This document shows, one piece after another, positions 24,684 to 32,933 of a stretch of 40,125 bases of DNA. The DNA lies in NCBI GenBank assembly GCA_023255445.1, contig JALRIL010000157.1, positions 1-40,125 of the forward strand, in the 5' to 3' direction. Made by a program: the position numbers and the translations under genes. This DNA is from Limnohabitans sp. Its GTDB lineage: Bacteria; Pseudomonadota; Gammaproteobacteria; Burkholderiales; Burkholderiaceae_C. How positions within the stretch are numbered: position 1 is the first letter of the stretch; each line of letters starts with the position of its first letter. The notes under the pieces were generated by a model, which had not been told where the DNA came from, ran no database searches, and saw only the letters and a list, made by a program, of their open reading frames with translations.

Positions 24684-26258
24684 ATGCAAACCAAATTCAT
24701 GACCGCCCAAGAGGCGGCACAACTGATCCAGGACGGTGACACCGTGGGCCTCATGGGCGGCGGCGGCGGTCTGATGGAAGCCACCCACATGTTCGAAGCG
24801 GTACAAGAACGGTTCCTGACCACTCAGCACCCCCGCAACCTCACCGTCATGCACGCGCTCGGCATTGGCGACAAAAAAACCAAAGGCATGAACTGCTTCG
24901 CGCACGAGGGTCTGGTCAAACGCGTGATCGGCGGCCACTGGGTCTGGTCACCCGCCATGCAGCAACTGGCGCTGGACAACAAGATCGAGGCCTACATCCT
25001 GCCCGGCGGCGTCTCCAGCCAGCTCATGCGCGAAATCGGCGCCGGCCGCCCCGGCCTCATCAGCCATGTCGGCCTGGGCACGGTATGTGACCCGCGCCAC
25101 GGCGGCGGCAAGATGAACGATGCTGCCAAAGAAGATCTGGCCGAAGTCGTCACCATCGACCACCGTGAATGGCTGCGCTACAAGCCCTTCCCCATCCATG
25201 TCGCCATCGTGCGCGCCAGCAGCGCCGACGAAGACGGCAACATCAGCTTCGAGCACGAAGCCGCCAACCTGGACGCCCAGTCGCTGGCGCTGGCCGCGCG
25301 CAACAGCGGCGGCAAGGTCATCGTGCAAGTCAAGGAACGCCTGCCCAAGGGTGCGCTCAAGGCCCGCGAGGTGCGCATCCCCTCGGCCTGGGTGGACGCC
25401 ATCGTGGTGGACCCGCAGCAGTCCACCAGCTACGCCATCCCGTTCGATCCGGCCTTCAGCGGTGAACTGACCGGTGCCGAACGATTGAGCAGCGAAGCCG
25501 AAGACCATGCCCGCGAAGTCGCGGCCGCACAGGAAGCCTTCAGCGAACGTCAGGCCGTGGCGCGCCGGGCTTACCAGGAGCTCTTCAACACCGGCAAGGC
25601 GCGCCCGGTCATCAACTACGGCGTGGGTGTGCCCGACGCCGTGGCCAAGCTGATCGCCGCGCGCAACGAACAGCACCGCATCTACCAGACCATCGAGCAC
25701 GGCACCTACGGCGGCACGCTGATGGACGGGGTGCTGTTCGGCTATGCCCGCAACGCCACCGCCATGCTCGACGCGGCTACGCAATTCGACTTTTATGGCG
25801 GCGGCGGTCTGGACATTGCTTTTCTGGGCTTTGGCGAGTTTGACGAACAAGGCTCGGTCAACGTCTCGCGCCTGGGCGGTGTGACGGTGGGCCCTGGCGG
25901 CTTCATTGACATCGCCCAGAACGCGAAGAAAGTGGTCTTCTGCGGAACGCTGGCCGCCAAGGGGGTCAAGCTGCAGACCGGCGACGGTCAGATGCGTGTG
26001 CTCGAACAGGGTGCCGTGAAGAAGCTGGTCAGGCAAGTGGACCAGATCACCTTCTCAGGCCCGCAAGGTCTGGTGCGCAATCAAGAGGTGCTGTACTTGA
26101 CCGAGCGGGCGAGCTTTCGCCTCACTGCCCAAGGCATCGAGGTGTTCGAGATCGCTCCGGGCATAGACCTGCAGCGCGACGTGCTCGAGCAGATGGAATT
26201 CACACCACGGGTCGCCCAAGGCTTGAAGGTGATGGACGCTGCTCACTTCAGCGCTTGA
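24684..26258 (+). CDS. Family I CoA-transferase (YdiF / propionate CoA-transferase type)
   Basis: A 524-residue fused alpha-beta CoA-transferase. The N-terminal half has GDTVGLMGGGGGLMEATHMFEAVQ; the C-terminal half has the catalytic Glu338 in YQTIEHGTYGG, which forms the gamma-glutamyl-CoA thioester, followed by FYGGGGLDIAFLG and VGPGGFIDI. Enzymes of this type move CoA from acetyl-, propionyl- or similar thioesters onto a free carboxylate. With the acyl-CoA dehydrogenase next to it, it could activate the acid degraded by this cluster. It is divided from that gene by two hairpins, so expression may be separate. The last 16 bases overlap the end of the convergent ferredoxin gene. Confidence 0.9.
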   Translation: MQTKFMTAQEAAQLIQDGDTVGLMGGGGGLMEATHMFEAVQERFLTTQHPRNLTVMHALGIGDKKTKGMNCFAHEGLVKRVIGGHWVWSPAMQQLALDNKIEAYILPGGVSSQLMREIGAGRPGLISHVGLGTVCDPRHGGGKMNDAAKEDLAEVVTIDHREWLRYKPFPIHVAIVRASSADEDGNISFEHEAANLDAQSLALAARNSGGKVIVQVKERLPKGALKAREVRIPSAWVDAIVVDPQQSTSYAIPFDPAFSGELTGAERLSSEAEDHAREVAAAQEAFSERQAVARRAYQELFNTGKARPVINYGVGVPDAVAKLIAARNEQHRIYQTIEHGTYGGTLMDGVLFGYARNATAMLDAATQFDFYGGGGLDIAFLGFGEFDEQGSVNVSRLGGVTVGPGGFIDIAQNAKKVVFCGTLAAKGVKLQTGDGQMRVLEQGAVKKLVRQVDQITFSGPQGLVRNQEVLYLTERASFRLTAQGIEVFEIAPGIDLQRDVLEQMEFTPRVAQGLKVMDAAHFSA

Positions 26259-26485
26259 ACGACATCGGGCGATTCGGTGTGCGGCAAGGCCATCCGAATC
26301 GCCCCATGCGGACATCTTGGCTCGCACTTGCCGCAGGCTGTACAGCCCGGTGCATCGTGCAAAACTGCGTGTTTAACCCAATCTCGTGTCTTCAAGCTGA
26401 GCACATGCGGCCGACACACCGCCACACACCAGCCACAGCCCGTGCAACGTTCAGTGTCAATGTGCGGCAGCAACTTGGGCGTCAT
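26243..26485 (-). CDS. Small 2[4Fe-4S] ferredoxin
   Basis: An 80-residue protein with two CxxCxxCxxxC clusters: Cys14/17/20/24 and Cys48/51/54/58 (TERCTGCGWCVAVC and PGCTACGKCEPRCPHGAI). Each motif binds a [4Fe-4S] centre for low-potential electron transfer. I took the ATG at 26485, 11 bases after the hpd stop; a GTG at 26500 would overlap hpd. It ends the minus-strand unit dehydrogenase-QuiC-hpd and its 3' end overlaps the convergent CoA-transferase gene by 16 bases. Its redox partner is not evident: 4-hydroxyphenylpyruvate dioxygenase needs none, and the FAD dehydrogenases might. Confidence 0.85.
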   Translation of the reverse strand: MTPKLLPHIDTERCTGCGWCVAVCRPHVLSLKTRDWVKHAVLHDAPGCTACGKCEPRCPHGAIRMALPHTESPDVVQALK

Positions 26486-26496
26486 GGTGCCGCCTG

Positions 26497-27585
26497 TCAC
26501 GCTGACGTTGAGGCCCCAGCGATCGCACCGCGGCGCAGCTGATCACGCTCCATGCTTTCAAACAGCGCCTTGAAGTTGCCTTCACCAAAACCCTCGTCAG
26601 CCTTGCGCTGAATGAACTCAAAGAAAACCGGGCCCAACAAGGTCTGGCTGAAGATTTGCAGCAACAGACGCTTTTCGCCGTTCGCGGTCGAGCCATCCAG
26701 CAAGATGCCGCGCGTCTGCAGCTCATTCACCGGCTCACCGTGCCCCGGAAGACGCTCGGCCAGCATCTCATAGTAAATCTCGTTGGGTGCGGTCATCAGC
26801 GGTATGCCTGCCATCTGCAACGCGTCCACGCTGGACAGCACATTGTCTGTCAGCAAAGCAATGTGCTGAATGCCTTCGCCATTGAACTGCTGCAGGTATT
26901 CCTCGATCTGCCCACCGTTTTGCCCTGACTCTTCGTTCAGGGGAATACGGATCAGCCCATCAGGCGCGGTCATAGCGCGGCTGGTCAAACCGGTGTATTC
27001 GCCTTGGATATCAAAGTAACGAATCTCGCGGAAGTTGAAAATCCGCTCGTAAAAATTGCCCCAGAAAGCCATGCGCCCTTTGTAGACGTTGTGCGTGAGG
27101 TGGTCGATGCATTTGAAACCGTGGCCCAAGGGATGGCGCTCCACCCCAGGCAACCATTCAAAGTCGATGTCATAAATGCTTTTGCCGTCCTCGAAGCGAT
27201 CAATCAGGTACAGCGGCGCACCACCAATGCCCTTGATGGCAGGTAGGCGCAGCTCCATGGGACCCGTGGGCACCTCGATGGGCTGAGCGCCCAGCTCCAG
27301 CGCACGCGCATATGCCTTGTGCGCATCGCGCACACGAAACGCCATGGCACACGGCCCTGGGCCATGCTCGGCCGCAAAAAACCCGGCCAGACTGCGCGGC
27401 TCGCGATTGACGATGAAGTTGATGTCGCCCTGCCGATACAAGACGACATCCTTGGATCGGTGTTGGGCCACACAGGTGAAGCCCAATTTTTCGAACAAAG
27501 GCTCCAGCACGCCCGACGCGGGCGATGCGAACTCCACAAACTCAAAGCCGTACAGGCCCATGGGATTGTCAAAAAGGTCTGTCAT
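26497..27585 (-). CDS. hpd: 4-hydroxyphenylpyruvate dioxygenase
   Basis: A 362-residue non-haem Fe(II) enzyme that turns 4-hydroxyphenylpyruvate into homogentisate in tyrosine catabolism. It has two vicinal-oxygen-chelate domains. The iron ligands are His162 (IDHLTHNV), His241 (IQHIALLTD) and Glu323 (FFEFIQRK), one position from those of the Pseudomonas enzyme. The C-terminal [18 protein letters not shown] is the family's closing helix. The start [16 protein letters not shown] with GGAG ahead of it is clear; the open frame above is not coding. It lies downstream of two quinate-type genes, one of them an HPPD-like protein without the iron ligands, so a duplication-based relation is likely. The usual downstream genes hmgA and fahA are absent. 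Confidence 0.96.
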   Translation of the reverse strand: MTDLFDNPMGLYGFEFVEFASPASGVLEPLFEKLGFTCVAQHRSKDVVLYRQGDINFIVNREPRSLAGFFAAEHGPGPCAMAFRVRDAHKAYARALELGAQPIEVPTGPMELRLPAIKGIGGAPLYLIDRFEDGKSIYDIDFEWLPGVERHPLGHGFKCIDHLTHNVYKGRMAFWGNFYERIFNFREIRYFDIQGEYTGLTSRAMTAPDGLIRIPLNEESGQNGGQIEEYLQQFNGEGIQHIALLTDNVLSSVDALQMAGIPLMTAPNEIYYEMLAERLPGHGEPVNELQTRGILLDGSTANGEKRLLLQIFSQTLLGPVFFEFIQRKADEGFGEGNFKALFESMERDQLRRGAIAGASTSA

Positions 27586-27830
27586 GAACATTCTCCAGAT
27601 ACAGCAGCGCCTTGCCTCACAACGGCAGGACACCGATCCATAAAAAAAAGGGGGGAGAGAGAACAGGCTGTCTTCACGCGCACAAGCGGGAAGCGCAGCT
27701 TACAAACCTGTTGGTGGCGCACACGGTTTACCCCGCGTGCTGCGCGCAAGGTGAACACCAACAATCAACACGGAAATGGACATGGCACGATTGTCATCGC
27801 TTCATGACCATCTGACAAGTAGGAAAGAAC
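27586..27830. other. Gap without a gene between hpd and the QuiC-like dehydratase
   Basis: No coding frame is convincing. It holds an A/G-rich run (27643-27664) and a loose 8-base dyad TGTTGGTG/CACCAACA (27709-27716, 27756-27763). A separate hpd promoter could lie here, but I cannot point to -35/-10 boxes with confidence. Confidence 0.6.
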
Positions 27831-28709
27831 TTAAGCCTGATGCGTCCAGCTGGGCAGCGGAGCCGTGCGATGCAGCACATCCTGGTGCAACCACATGGCG
27901 CTGCAGCGTGCACGCTCGGCCACCACATCAAGCGGCAGTTGTTGGTAATCGTCGTTGAACACCTCGAAGCTGTAGTCGCCGCGGTAACCTACGCGATCCA
28001 GGCGCAAGACCAAGTCGGCCAGTTGCTCGCTGTGCACGCCCTCGCCTGGGAAAACGCGGAAGGTACGCGCGGTGGTCATGCGCTCTTCAAAAGTCGGCGT
28101 CTCCTGCCACATGAAGTCCGACAATTGCACCAGGAAAATCTTGTCGGGGTCGAGTTCCTCAATCGCATCCAGCGGCGTCTTGGCCGCAAAGATGTGAAAG
28201 GAGTCGATGCCAATACCCAGGTTCGGGCAATCGGCGCGGCACACCACATCCCATGCCGTTGTGAATTCGTTGACGGTCCGCCCCCACGACAAGCCTTCGT
28301 AGGCCACTTTGATGCCCAAGGGCACCGCCAGCATGGCCAGCTTTTTCAGGTCAGCGGCAATTGCATCCAGATCTTGGGTGCCGTGGCGCGACGTTGACGA
28401 GCACGCCAGCAACACCTTGCTGCCCGTGGCTGCGCACATTTGCAGCATGGACTTGGCAATGTCGACCTTGTAGCTGTGCAAATGGCCGGATAGCCCCTCA
28501 AAATCGCGCAGCACCTGAAAACCGGTGGGGCGCAGTCCGCTGTCATGCACGGCCTGCACAGCGGCCTCCACACCGCCGGGGTGGGTGACCAGATCGCGCG
28601 CCATCAGCATCACTTGCGAAAAACCGGCGCGCTTCATGGCAGCCAGCTTGGCCTCCAGCGTGCCTGCCATGGTGATGGTGTCCATCCCGTAGCCTGCGAG
28701 CATATTCAT
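27831..28709 (-). CDS. quiC: 3-dehydroshikimate dehydratase, TIM-barrel subunit (QuiC N-domain type)
   Basis: A 292-residue TIM barrel. Metal ligands seen in this family are Glu138 (VAYEGLSWGR), Asp169 and His172 (GIDSFHIFAA), Gln195 (LVQLSDFMW) and Glu249 (SFEVFND). The family dehydrates 3-dehydroshikimate to protocatechuate, feeding the 4,5-cleavage operon at the right end of the window. In pseudomonads QuiC is a fusion of this domain with an HPPD-like domain; here the HPPD-like part is a separate gene ending 11 bases upstream. The genes before it encode that protein, a shikimate-dehydrogenase-like enzyme and a TRAP transporter, which makes a complete quinate/shikimate-to-protocatechuate unit plausible. 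The exact substrate is inferred. Confidence 0.82.
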   Translation of the reverse strand: MNMLAGYGMDTITMAGTLEAKLAAMKRAGFSQVMLMARDLVTHPGGVEAAVQAVHDSGLRPTGFQVLRDFEGLSGHLHSYKVDIAKSMLQMCAATGSKVLLACSSTSRHGTQDLDAIAADLKKLAMLAVPLGIKVAYEGLSWGRTVNEFTTAWDVVCRADCPNLGIGIDSFHIFAAKTPLDAIEELDPDKIFLVQLSDFMWQETPTFEERMTTARTFRVFPGEGVHSEQLADLVLRLDRVGYRGDYSFEVFNDDYQQLPLDVVAERARCSAMWLHQDVLHRTAPLPSWTHQA

Positions 28710-28720
28710 GGCCGTGCCCT

Positions 28721-29599
28721 TTATTGATGAACCAGCTCGAAAGCCACTGAGCCCAAAGTGTTGCGCGTCAACGCGCCACGGTCTTCAGGGTGCAACTGGG
28801 TGGATTCGACAAACTCCACGCCTTGCGCCTTGAGGGCGGTCACGGCAGCGGCCACATCAGGAACGCCAAATCCAATGCGCTGCAGGCATTCAGGGCTGTT
28901 ATCACCGGACTCCATCCACGGGTCAGGCTCCACCAGTTGCCACAAGAAGCTGCCACACGGACTCTTCATGAGTTTGCCTTTGGGCAGGATGCCAAAACGC
29001 TCTTCATCCGGGATACTGGTGAAGTCAAACATGTGCTCGAAGTAAGTCAGCCAATCGCTGCTGCGGCCCGCACCGATGTACTGCACCACCCCAAAGTAGC
29101 GCATGCCAGCGAGCGCGGGTGGATGCTGATCCACGGTCGGAATCGGTTTGAAATCGATGTCGTAAATCGAAAATTCCTGCCACCTGTCCACAAAGTAGAA
29201 ACGGCTGCTGCCCGGCCCATGGATGGCGGGAATGTGCAACTCCATGGCCTGCGCATGACTGGCCACGCCCCAGGCCCCCAGATCCAGACAGCGTGTGTGC
29301 GCCTTCAGGGCGTCCTGCACGCGAAAAGCGACAGCAGAGATGACGGGCTGTCCGTCCACCGTGCCCGTCACGCGGGCATCATCGGGGCTGGCATTGACCA
29401 CCAGGTTCATGCCCCCCTGGCGGTAGAGCGTAACTTCGCGCGATCGATGGCGGGCCACGGGCCGAAAGCCCATGTTCTCCAGCACTTGCCCCAGCGCCTG
29501 CGGACGGCTGGTGGCGTACTCAATGAACTCAATTCCAGCAATACCCAAACGATTGGGCATTTCAGGTACTGATTCGCGGTCGGGCTTGTTCAGCGGCAT
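28721..29599 (-). CDS. HPPD-like protein lacking iron ligands (QuiC C-domain type, stand-alone)
   Basis: A 292-residue protein aligned by eye with 4-hydroxyphenylpyruvate dioxygenase over the whole length (GIAGIEFIEYAT, RHRSREVTLYRQGGMNLVVN, VAFRVQDALKAHTRCLDLGA, FSIYDIDF). Two of the three iron ligands are replaced: the His of IDH is Gln (GVVQYIG) and the His of IQH is Arg (CLQRIGFG); only the last Glu remains (AFELVHQ). So it should not act as an HPPD. The C-terminal domain of fused QuiC proteins is of this kind and supports dehydratase function, so I read it as a partner subunit of the TIM-barrel protein at 27831. A strong AGGAG precedes the ATG. It follows the shikimate-dehydrogenase-like gene by 27 bases. 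Confidence 0.82.
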   Translation of the reverse strand: MPLNKPDRESVPEMPNRLGIAGIEFIEYATSRPQALGQVLENMGFRPVARHRSREVTLYRQGGMNLVVNASPDDARVTGTVDGQPVISAVAFRVQDALKAHTRCLDLGAWGVASHAQAMELHIPAIHGPGSSRFYFVDRWQEFSIYDIDFKPIPTVDQHPPALAGMRYFGVVQYIGAGRSSDWLTYFEHMFDFTSIPDEERFGILPKGKLMKSPCGSFLWQLVEPDPWMESGDNSPECLQRIGFGVPDVAAAVTALKAQGVEFVESTQLHPEDRGALTRNTLGSVAFELVHQ

Positions 29600-29626
29600 G
29601 GGAACTCCTGACGACTGTCTTCGGAC

Positions 29627-30460
29627 TCAATAACTCAATCGTGCCACACGTCGCAACGCTTGTGCGGTGGTGGTGGGCAGATCAAAGTATTCCAGATAGG
29701 CGGGGATCTGCTCGAACAACATGTCAGAGCCGACCTGTGTCTTGCAACCACGCGCTTGGGCTGCAGCCAAAAAGGCGGTGGTTTCGTGTCGCATGACCAC
29801 TTCACCCACAAAAGTCTCTGGCGCCAGGCGCGACACATCCAAAGGCAAAGGGTCTCCCTCGTTCATGCCCATCGGGGTAGCGTTGACCACCAGGTCATGG
29901 CCAGCGGGATCGTTGCTGCCGGTATGCACGTTGATGTGCGGATAGTGCTGACGAATGCGCTTCGCCAGGCCTTCGCAGGCTACGCCGTTCACATCAAACA
30001 GACTGATCGCGGCAATCCCTGCGCCAGCCAGTGAGGCGGCAATGGCGCTGCCCACACCGCCGCTGCCCACCACCAGCACACGCTTGGCGGTCAGGTCAAA
30101 GCCTTTGCGTTGCACACCACGCACAAAGCCCGCACCGTCGAACATGTCGCCCACCAGTCGGCCGTCGGCCAGTTTCTTGACAGCATTGCAGGCGCCAGCC
30201 ACCCGCACTGTGGGGGTGACTTCGTCCAGCAGGTCGACCACCGCGACCTTGTGCGGCATGGTGATCAAGGCACCGCGGATGTTTTCCAGTGAAAACACCG
30301 CTTTCAAAAAGGTTGTGAATTGCTCGGGCTTACAGCCCATGGGCACCACCACCGCATTGATCCCTGCCTCTTCAAAGTAGGGGTTGTAAATCATCGGCGA
30401 CTTGAAGGTGTGGGTCGGATACCCGATGTGGGCAATGAGCTCGGTGTTGCCGTTGATCAT
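29627..30460 (-). CDS. Quinate/shikimate dehydrogenase-like protein
   Basis: A 277-residue AroE-family oxidoreductase. It has the catalytic Lys in TMPHKVAVV (about residue 70), the Asp in GDMFDGAGFVRG, and the cofactor loop VGSGGVGSAIAASLAG (about 130-145) followed by an Asp (LFDVNG), which suggests NAD. The carboxylate loop reads YPTHTFKSP, with Phe where AroE has the first Ser of SKSP, so the substrate pocket is altered compared with the housekeeping enzyme at 35104. It probably oxidises a quinate- or shikimate-like ring alcohol to the 3-keto acid dehydrated by the two following genes. It lies just downstream of dctP, separated by a terminator. Confidence 0.85.
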   Translation of the reverse strand: MINGNTELIAHIGYPTHTFKSPMIYNPYFEEAGINAVVVPMGCKPEQFTTFLKAVFSLENIRGALITMPHKVAVVDLLDEVTPTVRVAGACNAVKKLADGRLVGDMFDGAGFVRGVQRKGFDLTAKRVLVVGSGGVGSAIAASLAGAGIAAISLFDVNGVACEGLAKRIRQHYPHINVHTGSNDPAGHDLVVNATPMGMNEGDPLPLDVSRLAPETFVGEVVMRHETTAFLAAAQARGCKTQVGSDMLFEQIPAYLEYFDLPTTTAQALRRVARLSY

Positions 30461-30514
30461 GTCAGTCCATCACAAATGAGGTGAACAGGTGGCGGCGCCA
30501 AGCACCACCACCTC

Positions 30515-30547
30515 TAAACAAAAGCGCTGACCTCAGGGGAGGTCAGC
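30515..30547 (-). terminator. Terminator after dctP
   Basis: GCTGACCTC (30526-30534) and GAGGTCAGC (30539-30547) form a perfect 9-base stem with a 4-base loop. On the minus strand GCTTTTGTTTA follows. It lies 10 bases after the dctP stop and would end or weaken read-through into the dehydrogenase-QuiC genes. Confidence 0.82.
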
Positions 30548-30557
30548 ACCAGGCGCA

Positions 30558-31553
30558 TCACTTGCGCAGCTTGGTCAGCTCAGCTTGAAGCTCGGCCACA
30601 GTACCGGCGATTTCAGCACCGTGCTTGGCAATCACGGGCTTCATTTTTTCGCGTAAAACTGCCATTTCGGAAGCGGGCAGCGTGCTCACTTGCATGCCGT
30701 TTTTCTTCAGGTTGTCCAGCAGGCTGGCTTCAAGTTCACGGGCCTTGGAACGCTGGAACTTGGCCGACTCAGCCACAGCGTCAGCCACGATCTTTTGTTC
30801 GCTGGCAGAGAGCTTGTCCCAGAACTTCTTGCTCATCACCACGGACTGGGGGTTGTACTGGTGACCAGTCAGGGCCAGATGCTTTTGCACTTCGTAGAAC
30901 TTGGCACCATTGATGGTGGCCACAGGGTTTTCCTGGCCGTCAACGGCTTTTTGTTCCAGTGCGGCGTACACCTCGGGCCAAGGCAGCGGTGTGGGGTTGG
31001 CGCCCAACGCTTTGACCCAGTCCACGTTGATGGCGTTAGGAATCACGCGCAGCTTCAGACCTTCAACGTCAGACACTTTGGTGATGGGATGCTTGCTATT
31101 GGTGATGTTGCGGAAACCCAGCTCGTAGTAACCCAGACCCACAATGCCTTTGTCCTGCAGTTTGGCATGCATCATCTTGCCGAAGGCGCCATCAACCACG
31201 GTGTCAGCTTCTTTGCCGTTGGCAAACATGAAGGGGAAATCGAACACGGCGAAGTCTTTGATCTGCGAAGCAAAAATACCCGAGTTCATGGACGCCATTT
31301 CCAGGGTGCCTGCTTGCAGGCCAGTCACGTTGGCCTGATCGCTGCCCAGCGTGCCGCCGGGGAACACATTGACTTTGAGTTGTCCACCGCTGTTTTTCTC
31401 AACGATTTCCTTGAATTTTTCCATGCCCAGAATGATGGGATGGCCGGCGGCGTTCTGGTTTGCGAACTTGATGGTCTTGACTTCAGCGCTGGCAATGCCA
31501 GCAGCAGCCAGGGCCACGGTGGCCAGAACGGTCTTGATGAACACACGTTTCAT
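30558..31553 (-). CDS. dctP: TRAP transporter periplasmic solute-binding protein (DctP family)
   Basis: A 331-residue exported protein: MKRVFIKTVLATVALAAAGIASA is a Sec signal with cleavage after ASA, giving EVKTIKFANQNAAGHPIILGMEKFKEIVEKNSGGQLKVNVFPGG. Near residue 150 the ...LRVIPNAINVDWVKALGANPTPLPWPEVYAALEQKAVDGQENP region contains the Arg that binds the substrate carboxylate in most members. The ATG at 31553 has GGAG ahead; the open frame above is not coding. It is the third gene of dctQ-dctM-dctP. Given the downstream dehydrogenase and dehydratase genes, quinate, shikimate or a related acid is the probable ligand. Confidence 0.94.
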   Translation of the reverse strand: MKRVFIKTVLATVALAAAGIASAEVKTIKFANQNAAGHPIILGMEKFKEIVEKNSGGQLKVNVFPGGTLGSDQANVTGLQAGTLEMASMNSGIFASQIKDFAVFDFPFMFANGKEADTVVDGAFGKMMHAKLQDKGIVGLGYYELGFRNITNSKHPITKVSDVEGLKLRVIPNAINVDWVKALGANPTPLPWPEVYAALEQKAVDGQENPVATINGAKFYEVQKHLALTGHQYNPQSVVMSKKFWDKLSASEQKIVADAVAESAKFQRSKARELEASLLDNLKKNGMQVSTLPASEMAVLREKMKPVIAKHGAEIAGTVAELQAELTKLRK

Positions 31554-31643
31554 GGGTTTGTCTCCAGTAAAGGATCGGGACGCCAGCAAGTTTGAGCGGC
31601 AGGCGGCGGCATCCACAAGGAACCGCCTGCTTCATGAAAAATG

Positions 31644-32924
31644 TCAGTGATAGAACCAGTGCAAAGGCGCCAGAACCAACTGTGGGAACGCCACCAACAG
31701 AAACAGCACAATGATTTGCGCACACATGAAGGGCAGCACGCCACGCGCAACCTGGTCAATCTTCATCTTGCCCACACCCGCAACCACATTGAGCACCGTG
31801 CCCACAGGAGGAGTGGTCAGACCAATGGCACCGTTCATCACAAACAGCACGCCAAAGTAAATGGGGTCAATACCGGCAGCCTTGACCACAGGGATCAGCA
31901 CAGGGGCCAGGATCAAGATGGTGGGCGTCAAGTCCATGGCCATGCCGATCAACAAGATCAGCACCATGATGATCACCAGCAACAAGGTCGGACTGTCCAT
32001 GAAGGGTTGCAGCAGCTCGATCAATTGCGTGGGCAACTGCGCCACGGTGATCAACCAGGCACTCACCGCAGCGGCTGCCACCAGGAACATGATGATCGCG
32101 GTGGTCTTGCTGGCCGCCACCATCACCTCGTAGAGCTGATGCAGTTTGAGTTCGCGGTACACCACGGTCGACACAAACAGCGCGTACACAGCGGCCACCA
32201 CAGCCGCTTCGGTTGGCGTGAAGATCCCCATCTTGAGACCGACCAGCACGATCACCGGCAGCACCATGGCCCAGGTGGATTCGCGCAGCGCTTTGAGGCG
32301 CTCTGCACGAGTAGCCTTCGGGGGCGTCTGCGCACCCTCACGTCGTGCGACGAGCCACCAAGTCAGAGCAATTGAAACACCCATCATCACACCAGGCACG
32401 ATACCGGCCAGGAACAGTTTGCCAATCGACAGGTTGCCAGCCACGCCAAAAATCACAAACGGAATCGAAGGCGGAATGATCGGGGCGATGATGCCCGCCG
32501 AGCCAATCAGGCCACCTGCACGGCCTTTGTCGTGCCCAGCCTTGACCATCATGGGCAGCAACAACGCCGCCAGCGCGGCCGTGTCGGCCACGGCAGAGCC
32601 CGACAAGGATGCCATCATGACCGCAGCAAGAATCGTCACGAAGCCCAAACCGCCCTGCACATGGCCTACCAAGCTGAGCGCCAGGTTCACGATACGCTTG
32701 GACAGGCCACCCACATTCATGATCTCGCCGGCCAGCATGAAGAAAGGTACGGCCAGCAAGGGGAAGCTGTTGGCCCCTTCGAGCACGTTTTGCGCCAGGA
32801 TCTGGGCATCAAACATGTCCAGGTGCCACATCAGTGCCACACCGGACAAGAGCAGGGAATACGCGATGGGAATACCTATCGCAATGGCAGCGATCAGGGC
32901 ACCCAGAAAAATCAGAATCGTCAT
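31644..32924 (-). CDS. dctM: TRAP transporter large permease (DctM family)
   Basis: A 426-residue membrane protein with about 12 hydrophobic segments. It shows the DctM start FLGALIAAIAIGIPIAYSLLLSG, the LAVPFFMLAGEIMNVGGLSKRIVNLA region near residues 56-85 and the GSAVADTAALAALLLPMM segment near 110, and ends with LTTPPVGTVLNVVAGVGKMKID. It is the sodium-coupled carrier subunit that takes substrate from DctP. It starts nine bases after the dctQ stop. Confidence 0.95.
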   Translation of the reverse strand: MTILIFLGALIAAIAIGIPIAYSLLLSGVALMWHLDMFDAQILAQNVLEGANSFPLLAVPFFMLAGEIMNVGGLSKRIVNLALSLVGHVQGGLGFVTILAAVMMASLSGSAVADTAALAALLLPMMVKAGHDKGRAGGLIGSAGIIAPIIPPSIPFVIFGVAGNLSIGKLFLAGIVPGVMMGVSIALTWWLVARREGAQTPPKATRAERLKALRESTWAMVLPVIVLVGLKMGIFTPTEAAVVAAVYALFVSTVVYRELKLHQLYEVMVAASKTTAIIMFLVAAAAVSAWLITVAQLPTQLIELLQPFMDSPTLLLVIIMVLILLIGMAMDLTPTILILAPVLIPVVKAAGIDPIYFGVLFVMNGAIGLTTPPVGTVLNVVAGVGKMKIDQVARGVLPFMCAQIIVLFLLVAFPQLVLAPLHWFYH

Positions 32925-32933
32925 GTCTTGTCC

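Larger units (their letters stand above)
15880..26260. other. High-GC segment
   Basis: Hand counts on single 60-base lines give about 65-72% GC in this stretch (for example 15901-15960, 20461-20520, 23041-23100) against about 47-57% in neighbours (9841-9900, 13681-13740, 15661-15840). The left edge is inside the FAD dehydrogenase gene, the right edge near the CoA-transferase stop. The genes inside form one functional block, so it may have arrived separately. Edges are approximate. Confidence 0.65.

Noticed and set aside
24376-24702. Short open frames across the two hairpins
   Set aside because: The similar peptides on both strands (WGVPLG, GVCPSA) arise from the inverted repeat itself.
28721-29599. 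Calling this a second 4-hydroxyphenylpyruvate dioxygenase
   Set aside because: Two of three iron-binding residues are missing compared with the true hpd in the same window.
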